Positions 40,301 to 51,840 of a DNA stretch of 64,000 nt are shown one piece after another. The translations under genes and the position numbers were made by a program. Every line of letters starts with the position of its first letter. Position 1 is the stretch's first letter. This DNA is from Apostichopus japonicus (lineage: Eukaryota; Echinodermata; Holothuroidea; Aspidochirotida; Stichopodidae), in the NCBI RefSeq assembly GCF_037975245.1, contig NC_092568.1:33326501-33390500 (forward strand). The letters run 5' to 3'. The notes under the pieces were generated by a model. That model was not told where the DNA came from, searched no databases, and saw only the letters and a program-made list of their open reading frames with translations.

Positions 40301-43300
40301 AAATACTTTTCAAGTAATATTAAAGAAGCTTCCTAAATGGAGGACCACAAAAAACTGTTATTTATGACAAATTGAATCATATACCAAACACTAAGGATAG
40401 TTTCTTATGTCATCGTTGACCTATTTTAACATTCTTTGCAGACATGCTAAAGAACCTTTCCAGCCGTCCCAGGTAATACAAGTAGCAACACCAGGGAACA
40501 AAGCACTCACTCCGAGACGCATCAACATTATCGCTGCACAGTTCCCAAAGACCATACAGGACAAACTACTGCTTGGCTATGGGTCCTCTTTTAAATCAGC
40601 TTTCGAATCTATGGTAAGTATTTTGTTTCTCTCTCCTCTGCCCCTTTTATCTTGGGGGGGGAAGGGAGGGGGCATCGCAGAATTCATACCTAAGCCTTGC
40701 AATCATTTATAAATAAAGTAGGAAACAGGTGAAAGACAAGTTTTATTTCGTTCTGTTGAACAACATTTGAAAATTGTCTGTATGCTACAACCCTTCAAAT
40801 AGAGTAGTGAATTCGGGTTGACGTAAAGCGATGATCAAGTGAATCTTAATCCACCTTAATCCCTCAGAGGTTTGTTTTTAAATTGTTTTGAACATTTTCT
40901 TGATTCATCCTTTTAAAATTCCTTTCCTCTATTGGGTTCATTTAAAGATCTTCTGTTTTCTAGAACCAGTGGCGTGGGCTTAGTAAGGTAGTAACGTTAC
41001 TTGTTTATTTCTTTCCCTTCGAAACATCAGGCTCTCGAATCGGATCAGAAGGAAGTCTGTTTGATACGAGATGATCCATCTATGTCCAAGCCAAGACCAG
41101 ACTCCTCCGGGGACAAGGTAAATACCGGCATTGACATGCAGCCCTTTCTTTAGTATGTGTGTAATTGTTTTGGACATGTTAAAGAACTACTCTCGGCCTC
41201 AGCTTGCAAATTCTGCAAAGTCCCCATTAAGATTTATGTACGTATTTTAATAGGTAACCAATGGAGTCACACATAATCGGTAAGATCAGTGTGATGAACG
41301 TAGTTTACTTATATACATTCCAAGGGTTAATAGCTTCAAGGTCTGAGTGTTTGTTCTACGAGTAGAAAATGCTCTCTTCTTTGTATATTATTGCAAGCAG
41401 ACATCAACAGAAGGGCTGTCTCAGCCGAAGCCAAAACAGAATCTGGTAATCTTATCTGTTTGGCATATATGTAGCAATCTCAAGCTGTTTTTAACGGCAA
41501 AATAGCCATCAGAATCAACGTCCCATTAATGGGTGGATGATTATCGAACATGTCCCCCTATTTTGAAGCTTTGATGAAACATTTTGACTAAATGTCACTT
41601 TGCCTGATGTCTAAAGTACTTCCTTTTCGTTCGCTTGCAATAGTTCAATATGTTATGTAGTTGAGATTTCTTCGCTCTTTGACAATTTGGGATTTGCATG
41701 TGAACTTTGACCTGTTGTAAAAGGACACAATGATGAACATTGCACTTAGGACACCACTGATGTCTCTGATTACCAAGTGTTACTGAGTGTCCAATTCAAA
41801 GCATAATCAAAGGTCATACCAACTAAAAGGGTTATATCTGCCCAGCCATGGGAGGGTTAAAATAAACAATTTAGTCAAGTTCAGTCCGAAAGAAAACTAG
41901 ATACATCTGCTCACAAGAGCTATGCAGGAACTGAAACAAAAAAATAATTTAAGTTAACAATTCCCAGCCAGCACTGTGCTATTTTCGAGGCTTTGTTTCA
42001 AGTGTAATTCAATCCACTCATTGCTTTCTGTGAAGTGAAAAATTTAACTTTTGATTTGATTCATTCTTGACAAATGGTAAGAATGTGTGTCAATGGTCTC
42101 CAATATGGTAACAGATATACTGAGCTTTGATGATTATCAATCAACATGGTGACATATTTTTACACAGAAATTCCAAGAATTTTTACTACGTCTTTCTACT
42201 GGACATTCCTCACATTGTTATTTTCTTTTATTTCTTGATTATCGCTCTGAGAGCTTCTACATGTTGTATTGCATATCATCAGTGATTCTAATGTTAAGGT
42301 TTACTTTCTGCTGCAGGTGAGTAGGCCTGGTGCAGCAGAGGATGCCACAGTCTTGACGCCACACAGCTCAGCACCGTTGCGACCTGCTCTTGCCACCGAC
42401 AGAGAGAAGTCCGTCAGGAGTAAACGGAAAGCGGAAAAACCAGAAGTGAGTCTTGCGCATGTGTTAAGTTTGTCACATAGTACACAATTTCTGACCTTGA
42501 ACGGCTACTTCAGTTCTCTCGTTGCTGTCAACAGCAGAGCAGGTTTTGAAATGAATGTCTCCATACATGCATGAAATTAACAGAAGATGATGAGCTAAGA
42601 TGGAGCCTGCTGCATCAGTCACCTTTCTATATTTGTGATGCTCTTAATTGCAGTTATCGTTAAGGCTAATATTTTTCTAACACCGTGATTCAGATTAGTA
42701 TGGAACATTCAGTGAGGGTAACTCAAGCTTGTGTCTCCAAAATGATGGACATTGGTCTATAAGATAACATAGAACATGTCCCCCTATTTTGAAGCTTTGA
42801 TGAAACATTTTGACTAAATGTCACTGATGTCTAATGTACTTCCTTTCCGTTTGTTTGCAATAGTTCAATATGTTATGTAGTCGAGATTTCTTGGCTGTTT
42901 GACAATTTGGGATTTGCATGTGAACTTTGACCTGTTGTAGAAGGAAACAATGATGAACATTGCACTTAGGACACCACTGATGTCTATGATTACCAAGTGT
43001 TACTGAGTGTCCAATTCAAAGCATATTCAAAGGTCTTACAGAATAAAGGGGTTATATCTGCCCAGCCATGGGAGGGTTAAAATAAACAATTTAGTCAAGT
43101 TCCAGTCCAAAAGAAAACTAGATACATATGCTCACAAGAGCTATGCAGGAATTGAAACGAAAATAAAAATTGTCATAGGTCATTTTAAGTGATGTGCCAT
43201 ATTTGCTGATAGAGACTTGAGGGAATTGAAACTAAAATAGGGTGCTTATAACTGATCACACACCCTTAAGGTCAGGGAATAAGGTCAGCCAGGGAATAAT

Positions 43301-46300
43301 TTAAATGTTCAAAATTGTGTGTAGTAGTTTGTGATGTCTCTGAACTTTGTCGCACATAACACACTACTGCTTCTGTGTGCAAACACTGCTACACATCTGT
43401 GTATTGTTATAGCAGTTTGTCCGTTATGCATAGCATTTTGGGATGCGATACTGGATAAATTATTCCCTGAAATGTCATTCTAAATCTGATCACATTTACA
43501 GAAGTGGGATTTATCGAGGTTTGAACGGTCGTTAATTGGACACAGAAGGACCCAAATTGTTACCTACATATCATTTAAAGTGACAGCTATCACAACATGT
43601 GGCAGCTGCCATTTGTGCTTTCAAAAGTTATATAAGCTTACTAGCTCAGTATTCACTTTAGGTGCAGTTATATATCTAACATAGAGGAAACTGTACTAAA
43701 AATAATAAGAAAAATGCTGGATGTTTGCAACAATGTTGTTAACTGTCATGTAATGTGTAATGTTCTTAATGATTTGCCACTGTCTGGCCAGGTGTTAATA
43801 CCATATCATTATCTTGAGAATTGTTTGTATGTTTATTTCACTTGATATTATCTGTTGGATATAATTTCATGGATAAATGCCAGAAATTGTGGAATTCATC
43901 AATGAGAGTAATGACTGAATACATGATGTTTTAACGTCACAGGTATCTTTGGAAGACAAGCTGAACGCCATCAGTCTGGCGCAGACGCAGTCAGGATCTG
44001 GCAAGACGGAACAACCAAACCTCAATTCCATGGTCACACTCTTGACTCAGGCCTTACAAAGTCAAGACAAGAATCTTCTACTCGTAAGTCAAACACGTAC
44101 AAGTGAAAGGGATATTCTAACCACAAACAATGGAATACTTATTATTGAAGAGCAACAATATTCCATACTGCTGGTTGCAAACTCCATCTCACCATCTTGT
44201 CCTCATCCTATTATACTAATCTAGCTTTTTGCTTTTAAATGGAGATACTTTTGTTTCCAAGATTCTTTCCTGCTTGCCATTTGTTTCACATCATTGGGAC
44301 CAAGAAACTGACAGGAGAGAATTATCGTAAGGCAAGCTATCCATCCCTGATTGTATAGTTATGAGTGCTGTCGTTGTTTATGGCCTTTTCGTTGCTTTCT
44401 TTTTCCTCACAGAAAGTCCTAACACAGACCAAAGTACAGTTGATACAGAGGACGGTGCACAGACTCCCGGTGGTTTTAGTGGAGCCATTAATACAAGAGC
44501 TTGCTAGGAGACTGGATCAGACACCTGAAAGGTCAGTATTGTAGGGAGAAGGAAAAGCAAAGAAAAAAAATATACGGATGCTTAATGGCTTGTGGTGTTG
44601 TCATATATGTCATTTAAATTTCACATTGTGTATCGATTTTGTCCATGCAACAGTAGTGCACAGACTTTCAATGCCAAATATTTTGATATTCCTAGAAGTT
44701 TTTACTGCAAATATAGAAATTTGATAGAAAATTATTTTGGTAGAAATTTATACTATTGGGTCTAATTTAGTTACTGCAAGAACAGAACCTTGCTGATCAC
44801 AAGCATGCTAAAAACATGAATACCTTGTGTTCATTGATAAGGTAATGTTCTAATATTGGCAAGTAATGTCTAGTAAGCCCTTTGGATGTCTGTTTCTAGG
44901 AAATTAAGCAGTTGTTTTTCTGTCAATATTTCTGGGATGTATTTGTAGCACGTTCCTTTGACTCACCTATGATGATAGTCTATGCACCACTCAGAATACC
45001 GTTGCTGAGACGTCCCATTATATCTGAGGTGATGAGAGATTTGGAAACAAAGTGAACAGGAATATTTCAGCACAGTTTTCAAGTCGGGATTTTCCCATTA
45101 AGACACAAGTCTGGGATCGATGGTTCTTTATCTTACCCGAGGATCCACAAAATGGATTCTGGGTTTGTGAAGGTTATTGAAACTCTTTGTCTAAGTGGTT
45201 TACAGGGAATAATATCTTGTTCAGAACTTAAGATTTTGTGTAGCAGTTTGTACTTGGGTCCTAATAAATACTATGGTACCCTGTACAGTACAAAAACTGT
45301 TGTACATCTTTTGCACATGTATAGCAATTTGCACATTTTGCATAGCATTTTCATTTGTGATAGCAGATAAAATTGTGCCCTGGTTTATGTTTCAATACTG
45401 GAAGCTACCCTGTTTCATATCATGTATCGAAACATTTTGATATGTAGTCTGTGACTTTATGACCGAAACAGAGAAACATTCCTTGCTTCTTATTTGTAAG
45501 GTTTTGTTCCAAAATATTGTCAGAAATAGTAAAGGCATATCCTTGTAATTTTAGCAGAACAAAAGATCTTGCAATTTCTGCGGATGGTTCTAATTGTGAT
45601 AGTTTTGTCATTTAGTGCAACATATTCTATTAGTATTCTACTTTGAAAATCAAGCCAGTAATTTCTGTAATATTCTTATAATTTCCCAGTGGGATTTCTG
45701 TTGTGTTTGATGATACATATCTGCAAAGTGCTCGATTTCTTTTTGAACCCCTTCCACCCGGACTCTTTTGAGTTATATGAAATGCAACTGTTGTATTAAT
45801 CCCACTTTACATGGTGGGCAAGGAACTGCTTCCTTGTGACAGGCATCACCAGCAAGGAAATGGCCGATAGGGTTAGCCCTGAAACTCAAACTGGAATGCT
45901 CAGCTGTCAGGGACAGGACTTACATTCCAGAGGTCAAAAGATAGTTCCTTGTATTGGTGAGTTAAGATATCGAAGGGAGCAGTACTCTTAATGAACTTCC
46001 ATCCTTGTTCCCTCCCATCACAGTGCCATTGTCACCACCATTTGGACAAAGATGGTCTTGAAGGAGAAGGCGTCCTACCTGACATCCTGTCCAGGGCTGG
46101 TCAAGATGATCAGCGAGATTTATGAGAAGATCAGCGCTAGGACTCATGCAGGACAAAAATTGAATAGACTCCAGGGAAAATTAGATTTGATGTTATCACA
46201 GGTGAGGAATTATTGATATACCCCAGTGGATGAGTGGGGATGGGGGGGGAGGGAAGAGTTGTAACACATGAAGTACAAGGTTGTATTCAGATCTTGCCCA

Positions 46301-49300
46301 TCTTCAAAAGTCACTGCTGAAAAAGTAAGCTAAATCAAAATAAATTTTTCGAAGTTCTTTTTATGGAGGTTCTTCCTCTCACAAATTATTCGAAAACAGT
46401 AAAGGAGAGCTAAACTAGAATGAAATGAAATAGGGTTTTTTTTTTTTTGGGGGGGGGGTTAGTCTGTCACTGAGAGTGACTTGTAAATACATCTTGAAGC
46501 TTGAATGAAACTGACCACTTTTTCACTTGCTAGAATATTTGCCGACAGTACATATGGCCTTAGATGTGTGGAAATTTGTTTGCCTCTGAGTTCACCAATG
46601 ATGATACATGCACCACTCTGAGATTTTGTTGTGGAAAACTTTGCATCATCCACATTTTATCTGAGGTGAAAAAACAGTGGCAAATATATTTGATCTAGTC
46701 AGAATACATTGCATGGCCTGGACAGTACTGTGGCTTCTGACTGGTCCTACAGCATTAAAATAATGGTGGCGTGTTCAATAATGTGTGAATGTGACACTGC
46801 TTGTACAGAAGGAAGCAAAGTTATAACTGAACACTGTTAAAATACATCTTTGAAGCAACCAGTGTTTGCAATCTTGGTGAATGATGACATCTTGTGATGT
46901 CAAGTCCCATTAACTGTGAAAGCAAAATATGTGAAGAATCCTTGGCCAGTACATAGGAACTTACCCTTTCATAATCTGTGGTAAGCAGATGGGCAGGCCA
47001 CCTCTCAAGGTGTGTGTAGTTGTAACACATGAAGAACAAGGCTATATTCAGATCTTGCCCATCTTAAAAAGTCACTGCTGAAAAAGTAAGCTAAATCAAA
47101 GGTGTCTCCCGACAAAGAATTCCTGAAAATTGTTGACGTGCTATAAGGAGTGATCGAGCTATGAACTGCACCAGCTATCCAACCATGAAATGTCCTTAGC
47201 TCTGTTGGTGTGTGGTTTTTAATCTGTGAACAAGATCTTTGTTGTTGTCGTAGCTATTCCTGGTTTCATGTTCCTTCTCTTGTTCTTTTCAAGATCTCCT
47301 CCCAGAGCACAGAGGAAGATGACTCGTACAACAGTGCCCTGCTGGTTTATGAAGACGGTGAGTGGCCTGCTTAACATTTAATTTTCTTAAAAACTAATAT
47401 TTTCTCTGCTATTAGGTGACAACCACATTCCAATAGCATGCACTACGGTGAAGATGTAGAGCTTTTTAGTTTTGACTGGATTTTATAAATATATGACAGC
47501 ATATATAAATGTGCTTGAAAAAAGTCTAAATTGCATTTTTTCATTATAATATGCAAATCACTTCTCGGTTACAGATCAATTTGGCAACTATTTCTTTTCC
47601 TATGTGAAGCTCAACATTGATGTTTAATAATTTGAGGGTAATTTTTAAGTAGTTTCAAAACTTTACAGAGACATTCCTAAAGACCACTTGTATCAGAGGA
47701 ATAAACAGTCATGAATTCTTATAAATCAAACCCTTTCAGACCAATAAAATGATTTTAGACAACCACATGTTTTGAATACATCTACCTAAACTAACCAGTC
47801 TTCGGTTTATAGAATTAAAAGTCGTCAGACATTAATGATAAGAGATTTTTTTCTCTCAGAATTTTTATCAGGGACTGAATTGACTAACAAAATCTTGTGA
47901 CAAATTATTACAATGTCTGTCCAGCTGTCAGCTTACCTCACCATCCACGTCACCCCCCCCGGCACCACCCCCCTCCTCAACTCCATAACGCAATTCTCTG
48001 CCAATATCAATGGAATGCACCCCTGCACAGGTTGGTTCTCTCTTGAATCAAACCTAATTGTTCCAATGCCATTGTTAATGACCATTTCCATTGCTTTCAT
48101 TTCTTAAATAAGTTATATTATTTATAATTAATATGAATTAAGTTTTGAATCCCATTTTATGACATATTCATTTCCTTTTTCATTGATTTAGACTCTGACG
48201 AGGAGGATAATTTACTGGACAACATGCCAGCAATGACTTCTGAATCAGAGGTAAGTTTCATCTTGACAGCTTCCTCAATTCATAACATCCCCTCACATTA
48301 ACGCTAATTTATTGATCATCAGGACAGCCTCAAATTTTGCCCACTAAACATTTTTTATGGAGTTTCTTACTCTCACAAATTATTCTAAAACAGTAAAGGA
48401 GAGCTAAACTAGCATTAAAAGATTTTTTTTGGTTTTTTCGGGGGGGGGGGGGGGGGCGGCGGCAGGTAGTCTGTCACTGAGAGTGACTTGTAAATGCATC
48501 TTGAAGCTTGAATGAAAGTGACCACTTTTCGACTTGCTAGAATATTTGCCGACAGTTTGTTTGCCTCTGAGTTCACCAATGATGATACATGCACCACTCT
48601 GAGATTTTGTTGTGGAAAACTTTGCATCATCCACATTTTATCTGAGGTGAAAAAACAGTGGCAAATATATTTGATCTAGTCAGAATACATTGCACGGCCT
48701 GGACAGTACTGTGGTTTCTGACTGGTCCTGCAGCATTAAAATAATGGTGGCGTATTCAATTATTATGTGTGAATGTGACACTGCTTGTACAGAAGGAAGC
48801 AAAGTTATAACTGAATAAAACTGTTAAAATACATCTTTGAAGCAACCAGTGTTGGCAATCTTGATGAATGATGACATCTTGTGATGTTAAGTCCCATTAA
48901 CTGTGAAAGCAAAATATGTGAAGAATCCTTGGCCAGTACATGGAACTTACCCCTTTGTGAAAGGTTTCCGTTTGAGAAGTCAAGTCCATTATTATATAGA
49001 ATCTGTCTGTTTGTGATTGTCTTGTTCGATTTCTTGCTGATACGCAAAAGAAAATCTGTGATTCTATGTGTGGGTTAAGTCTGTAAACAAGATGCGAAAT
49101 TTAAGTATCAGTTGAATTTCATAATAATGAGTATGTTGTAGTGAATACAGATCCACCTCAGTGACCCCTACTGCAGTTATTCTAACATTCAATGAATAGC
49201 ACATGTCCAAGGTAAACCTCGTGTTCGTACATAGGTAAGGAACAACAAGTGCTTATTTGCTTCCCGTTTGCATTGCTTTTTGAGTCATGCTGGAGGAGGA

Positions 49301-49653
49301 TGACTTGAACATTCCTAGCTCTAGACAGAGTTTTATCGACAAAGATGTATGTATGTATGTGTGTGTGTATGATGTATGTATGATGTATGTGTGTATGTAT
49401 ATATATATGTGTGTATTACTTTCGCCCTTGATGTTGACAGTGTCTTTTCCCTCTGTCGCAGGTGGATTGGGAGGAGGAGGAGGAGGAGGAGGATGATGAT
49501 GATGATTCTGGAGATGGAGGGGAGGATGGGTCAGACATGGAGATGGATGATGGTCCACCAGAAGATAAGGTTGAGCAGAATGGGAAAGACGAAGACGATG
49601 AATCCAGCGAGGAGGAGTCCAGCGAGGATTCCGACGATGACGATGAGAAATGA
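34154..49653 (+). CDS. WDR43: Gene 2: WDR43 (UTP5 homologue), whole gene
   Basis: Joined exons: 34154-34333, 34917-35075, 35454-35575, 36655-36775, 37422-37576, 38288-38390, 39261-39325, 40442-40613, 41031-41117, 41401-41445, 42317-42445, 43943-44083, 44413-44531, 46024-46201, 47294-47357, 48192-48250, 49296-49346, 49462-49653. This gives 2,142 nt and 713 aa (human about 677). WDR43 is the UTP5-like component of the t-UTP part of the small-subunit processome. It acts in the nucleolus, supporting rDNA transcription and early 18S rRNA processing. The N-terminal WD40 domain shows [33 protein letters not shown] and [11 protein letters not shown]. The Utp12 domain follows (EDKLNAISL ... [42 protein letters not shown]). 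The C-terminus is the typical acidic tail. Phases agree throughout, and the start ATG is in a good context (gaaaATGG). Confidence 0.96.
34917..35075 (+). CDS. WDR43: WDR43 exon 2
   Basis: Basic [11 protein letters not shown] insert, then [20 protein letters not shown], matching human TDLLALGTAVGSILLYS. Confidence 0.95.
35454..35575 (+). CDS. WDR43: WDR43 exon 3
   Basis: [20 protein letters not shown] then [14 protein letters not shown]; phase 2 out. Confidence 0.95.
35900..35990. repeat. Short imperfect tandem repeat (ggtctctttgccag)
   Basis: gatctctttgccagacaaacactgaagcataaa is followed by two ggtctctttgccag units and a second caaacactgaatcataaa. Confidence 0.7.
36655..36775 (+). CDS. WDR43: WDR43 exon 4
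   Basis: [17 protein letters not shown] and [20 protein letters not shown]. Confidence 0.95.
37422..37576 (+). CDS. WDR43: WDR43 exon 5
   Basis: [18 protein letters not shown], then [17 protein letters not shown]. Confidence 0.95.
38288..38390 (+). CDS. WDR43: WDR43 exon 6
   Basis: [20 protein letters not shown] and [14 protein letters not shown]. Confidence 0.94.
39261..39325 (+). CDS. WDR43: WDR43 exon 7
   Basis: [20 protein letters not shown] plus NG, as human [21 protein letters not shown]. Confidence 0.94.
40442..40613 (+). CDS. WDR43: WDR43 exon 8
   Basis: [20 protein letters not shown], then [20 protein letters not shown]. Confidence 0.95.
41031..41117 (+). CDS. WDR43: WDR43 exon 9
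   Basis: [15 protein letters not shown] and a Ser/Pro linker; 29 codons, phase 0. Confidence 0.92.
41401..41445 (+). CDS. WDR43: WDR43 exon 10 (45 nt)
   Basis: Acceptor gcaagcag, donor CTG|gtaatc; [15 protein letters not shown], linker. Phase 0 both sides, so possibly a cassette exon. Confidence 0.7.
42317..42445 (+). CDS. WDR43: WDR43 exon 11
   Basis: Linker [15 protein letters not shown] and [12 protein letters not shown] before the Utp12 domain; 43 codons. Confidence 0.9.
43943..44083 (+). CDS. WDR43: WDR43 exon 12: Utp12 domain start
   Basis: [16 protein letters not shown] and [20 protein letters not shown], matching human VSIEERLGAM ... LLTQGLESND. Confidence 0.95.
44413..44531 (+). 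CDS. WDR43: WDR43 exon 13: Utp12 domain
   Basis: [20 protein letters not shown] then [18 protein letters not shown]. Confidence 0.95.
46024..46201 (+). CDS. WDR43: WDR43 exon 14: Utp12 domain
   Basis: [20 protein letters not shown] and [14 protein letters not shown]. Confidence 0.95.
47294..47357 (+). CDS. WDR43: WDR43 exon 15
   Basis: [20 protein letters not shown]; acceptor cttttcaag, donor GACG|gtgagt. Confidence 0.9.
48192..48250 (+). CDS. WDR43: WDR43 exon 16
   Basis: [19 protein letters not shown]; acceptor tgatttag, donor GAG|gtaagt. Confidence 0.88.
49296..49346 (+). CDS. WDR43: WDR43 exon 17 (probable, 51 nt)
   Basis: [17 protein letters not shown] between a modest acceptor (tgctggag) and donor GAT|gtatgt. 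Phase 0 on both sides and acidic content fit the tail, but the exon may be absent or alternative. Confidence 0.5.
49462..49653 (+). CDS. WDR43: WDR43 last exon, acidic tail
   Basis: [20 protein letters not shown] through [13 protein letters not shown] and stop TGA at 49651-49653; acceptor gtcgcag. Confidence 0.94.
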   Translation: MDWEEEEEEEDDDDDSGDGGEDGSDMEMDDGPPEDKVEQNGKDEDDESSEEESSEDSDDDDEK

Positions 49654-50632
49654 TTATGGTGGACACGATCGTGTGTTACCATGTGCAACCATGAAGGATT
49701 GGTATACACCAATGATTTGCCATTTGTGCCGATCTAGATGGCGTGGTACCGGTTGACGTGGTATCCGATGTCGACGATGGAAATGACGGGATGGATCAGC
49801 TCCCGAGTGTACTCGAGGTGGTACGTCCTAGTACCATCAAGAATGCTCCCTGTCGAGTGAATGCTGGAGCACAACGGGAACGTTGTAAGCGGACAACGAT
49901 CTTGAGAGATGTGATGGCAATTCAATGGTTCTGGTATCTTACAAAGCTAGAATCACCCATTAGCAGCAGAACCATGATGTAATGTGATTTGAATGATACC
50001 CAAGCCAATTGAGCAGTAAATATTTTAAGGAATTAAGTGGTAGGGAGGATGGATATTATAAAGTGACAAAAAAACCCTTGTACTGTTTGGGCACTTGTGT
50101 TTTGTATTTTGGCACTTACTCCGAGCACCTTCTCAAATTGACCCTAATTTGGGGTGCATGCTCCCCCCATAGTGGGCACATCTTTGTAGAGACAATGTCA
50201 AAGGTTAGCCAATCACTTCCTTCTTGATAAATGCAACTTGATGTTTTAATTCTATCGCGTTAAAAGGTAGTGATGTGTGATTCCTGGAGTTTCTCAAGAT
50301 ACCATCCATAAATTTATTGACTATTACCACAATATTTTAACGTTATTTTTTGTACTGAATTCCTTTCATCATACCTGAGACTGTTTGTTATTTTAACATA
50401 CTGTAACAAGGTCAATGGTAGTTATTGACCTCAATAATGGCTTGTCTTAAGATAATTCCTGACCGTTTTGATGGAGTTGTAAAAAGTTGATAAAAAGATG
50501 GCAAAATTCATACGATTACATGTACTATTAAACTGTAGTTCTAGTATCTATACTAGAATTCTCAAATGCCAGGAGTTCAAGTTTAAATCTATGAGGACTT
50601 GTACAGCAACAAAGCCATGAGAGCTAGTGTAG

Positions 50633-51528
50633 GTAGGGACAATACAAATCAGTTTGTAGCTAGGGACCCAATACAAGTCAATTTGTAGGTAGGGACTTAA
50701 TACAAGTCAATTTGTAGGTAGGGACTTAATACAAGTCAATTTGTAGCTAGGGACTTAATACAAGTCAATTTGTAGCTAGGGACTTAATACAAGTCAATTT
50801 GTAGGTAGGGACTTAATACAAGTCAATTTGTAGGTAGGGACCCAATACAAGTCAATTTGTAGCTAGGGACTTAATACAAGTCAATTTGTAGGTAGGGACC
50901 CAATACAAGTCAATTTGTAGGTAGGGACCCAATACAAGTCAATTTGTAGGTAGGGACTTAATACAAGTCAATTTGTAGGTAGGGACTTAATACAAGTCAA
51001 TTTGTAGGTAGGGACTTAATACAAGTCAATTTGTAGGTAGGGACTTAATACAAGTCAATTTGTAGCTAGGGACTTAATACAAGTCAATTTGTAGGTAGGG
51101 ACTTAATACAAGTCAATTTGTAGGTAGGGACTTAATACAAGTCAATTTGTAGGTAGGGACTTAATACAAGTCAATTTGTAGGTAGGGACCCAATACAAGT
51201 CAATTTGTAGGTAGGGACCCAATACAAGCCAATTTGTAGGTAGGGACCCAATACAAGTCAATTTGTAGGTAGGGACTTAATACAAGTCAGTTTGTAGGTA
51301 GGGACCCAATACAAGTCAATTTGTAGGTAGGGACTTAATACAAGTCAATTTGTAGGTAGGGACCCAGTACAAGCCAATTTGTAGGTAGGGACCCAATACA
51401 AGCCAATTTGTAGGTAGGGACCCAATACAAGTCAATTTGTAGGTAGGGACTTAACACAAGTCAATTTGTAGGTAGGGACTTAATACAAGTCAATTTGTAG
51501 GTAGGGACTTAATACAAGTCAATTTGTA
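50633..51528. repeat. 29-bp minisatellite, about 30 copies
   Basis: Unit GTAGGTAGGGACTTAATACA-AGTCAATTT. Variants are CCCAATAC for TTAATAC and GTAGCT for GTAGGT, arranged in runs. It starts 1 kb after the WDR43 stop and before the AATAAA at 51835, so it may be transcribed in the 3' UTR. Confidence 0.97.
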
Positions 51529-51834
51529 CTGCTGGGTCTAATACTGATCCAAATTTGCAAAACCCTGAAAGAACAGTGTCTTGGTTGTGATTTTTCTCTT
51601 TGGACACATTTTACTAGACGAATGGCCCAGGTTTGTCGTTAAGGGTGACCTAATTATTTATCAAAAAGCAACGTAGCTTTGTAATATTCTTAAATATGTC
51701 TAGTAAACAAAAATATCTTGTATGAAGAGTGGGGGTGGGGGAGGGGATTTTCTGATTCATTCTTATGTTTTGGGATTTTAATATTGTGTGGGGTATGCCA
51801 TCTGGTACGGTGAATGCCGTCCAGTTTTATGCCA

Positions 51835-51840
51835 AATAAA
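51835..51840 (+). terminator. WDR43: AATAAA polyadenylation signal, probably WDR43
   Basis: The first canonical AATAAA that I noticed after the WDR43 stop; it would give a 3' UTR of about 2.2 kb including the minisatellite. The stretch from 51.85 to 54.6 kb shows no recognisable gene. Confidence 0.4.

Larger units (their letters stand above)
39545..43188. repeat. Three copies of a dispersed intronic repeat in WDR43
   Basis: tgaactttgacctgttgta then acaccactgatgtct, accaagtgttactgagtgtc and tgcccagccatgggagggtt occur at 39545-39812, 41700-41953 and 42920-43188. The last two share a further 150 bp on the left (from 41545 and 42771). Confidence 0.92.
37905..48650. repeat. Short dispersed motif family in WDR43 introns
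   Basis: Versions of tgatgata-(c)atgcaccactc followed about 40 bp on by ttatctgaggtg occur at about 37905-37982, 44968-45035, 46590-46665 and 48577-48650. They look like diverged copies of one element. Confidence 0.7.
46262..48960. repeat. Duplicated intron block (about 600 bp) flanking WDR43 exons
   Basis: 46358-46975 and 48345-48960 share long near-identical stretches (gagagctaaactag, tcttgaagcttgaatgaaa, gaatccttggccagtacat). A separate 80-bp segment (gtaacacatgaag ... ctgaaaaagtaagctaaatc) repeats at 46262-46342 and 47018-47100. Confidence 0.9.
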
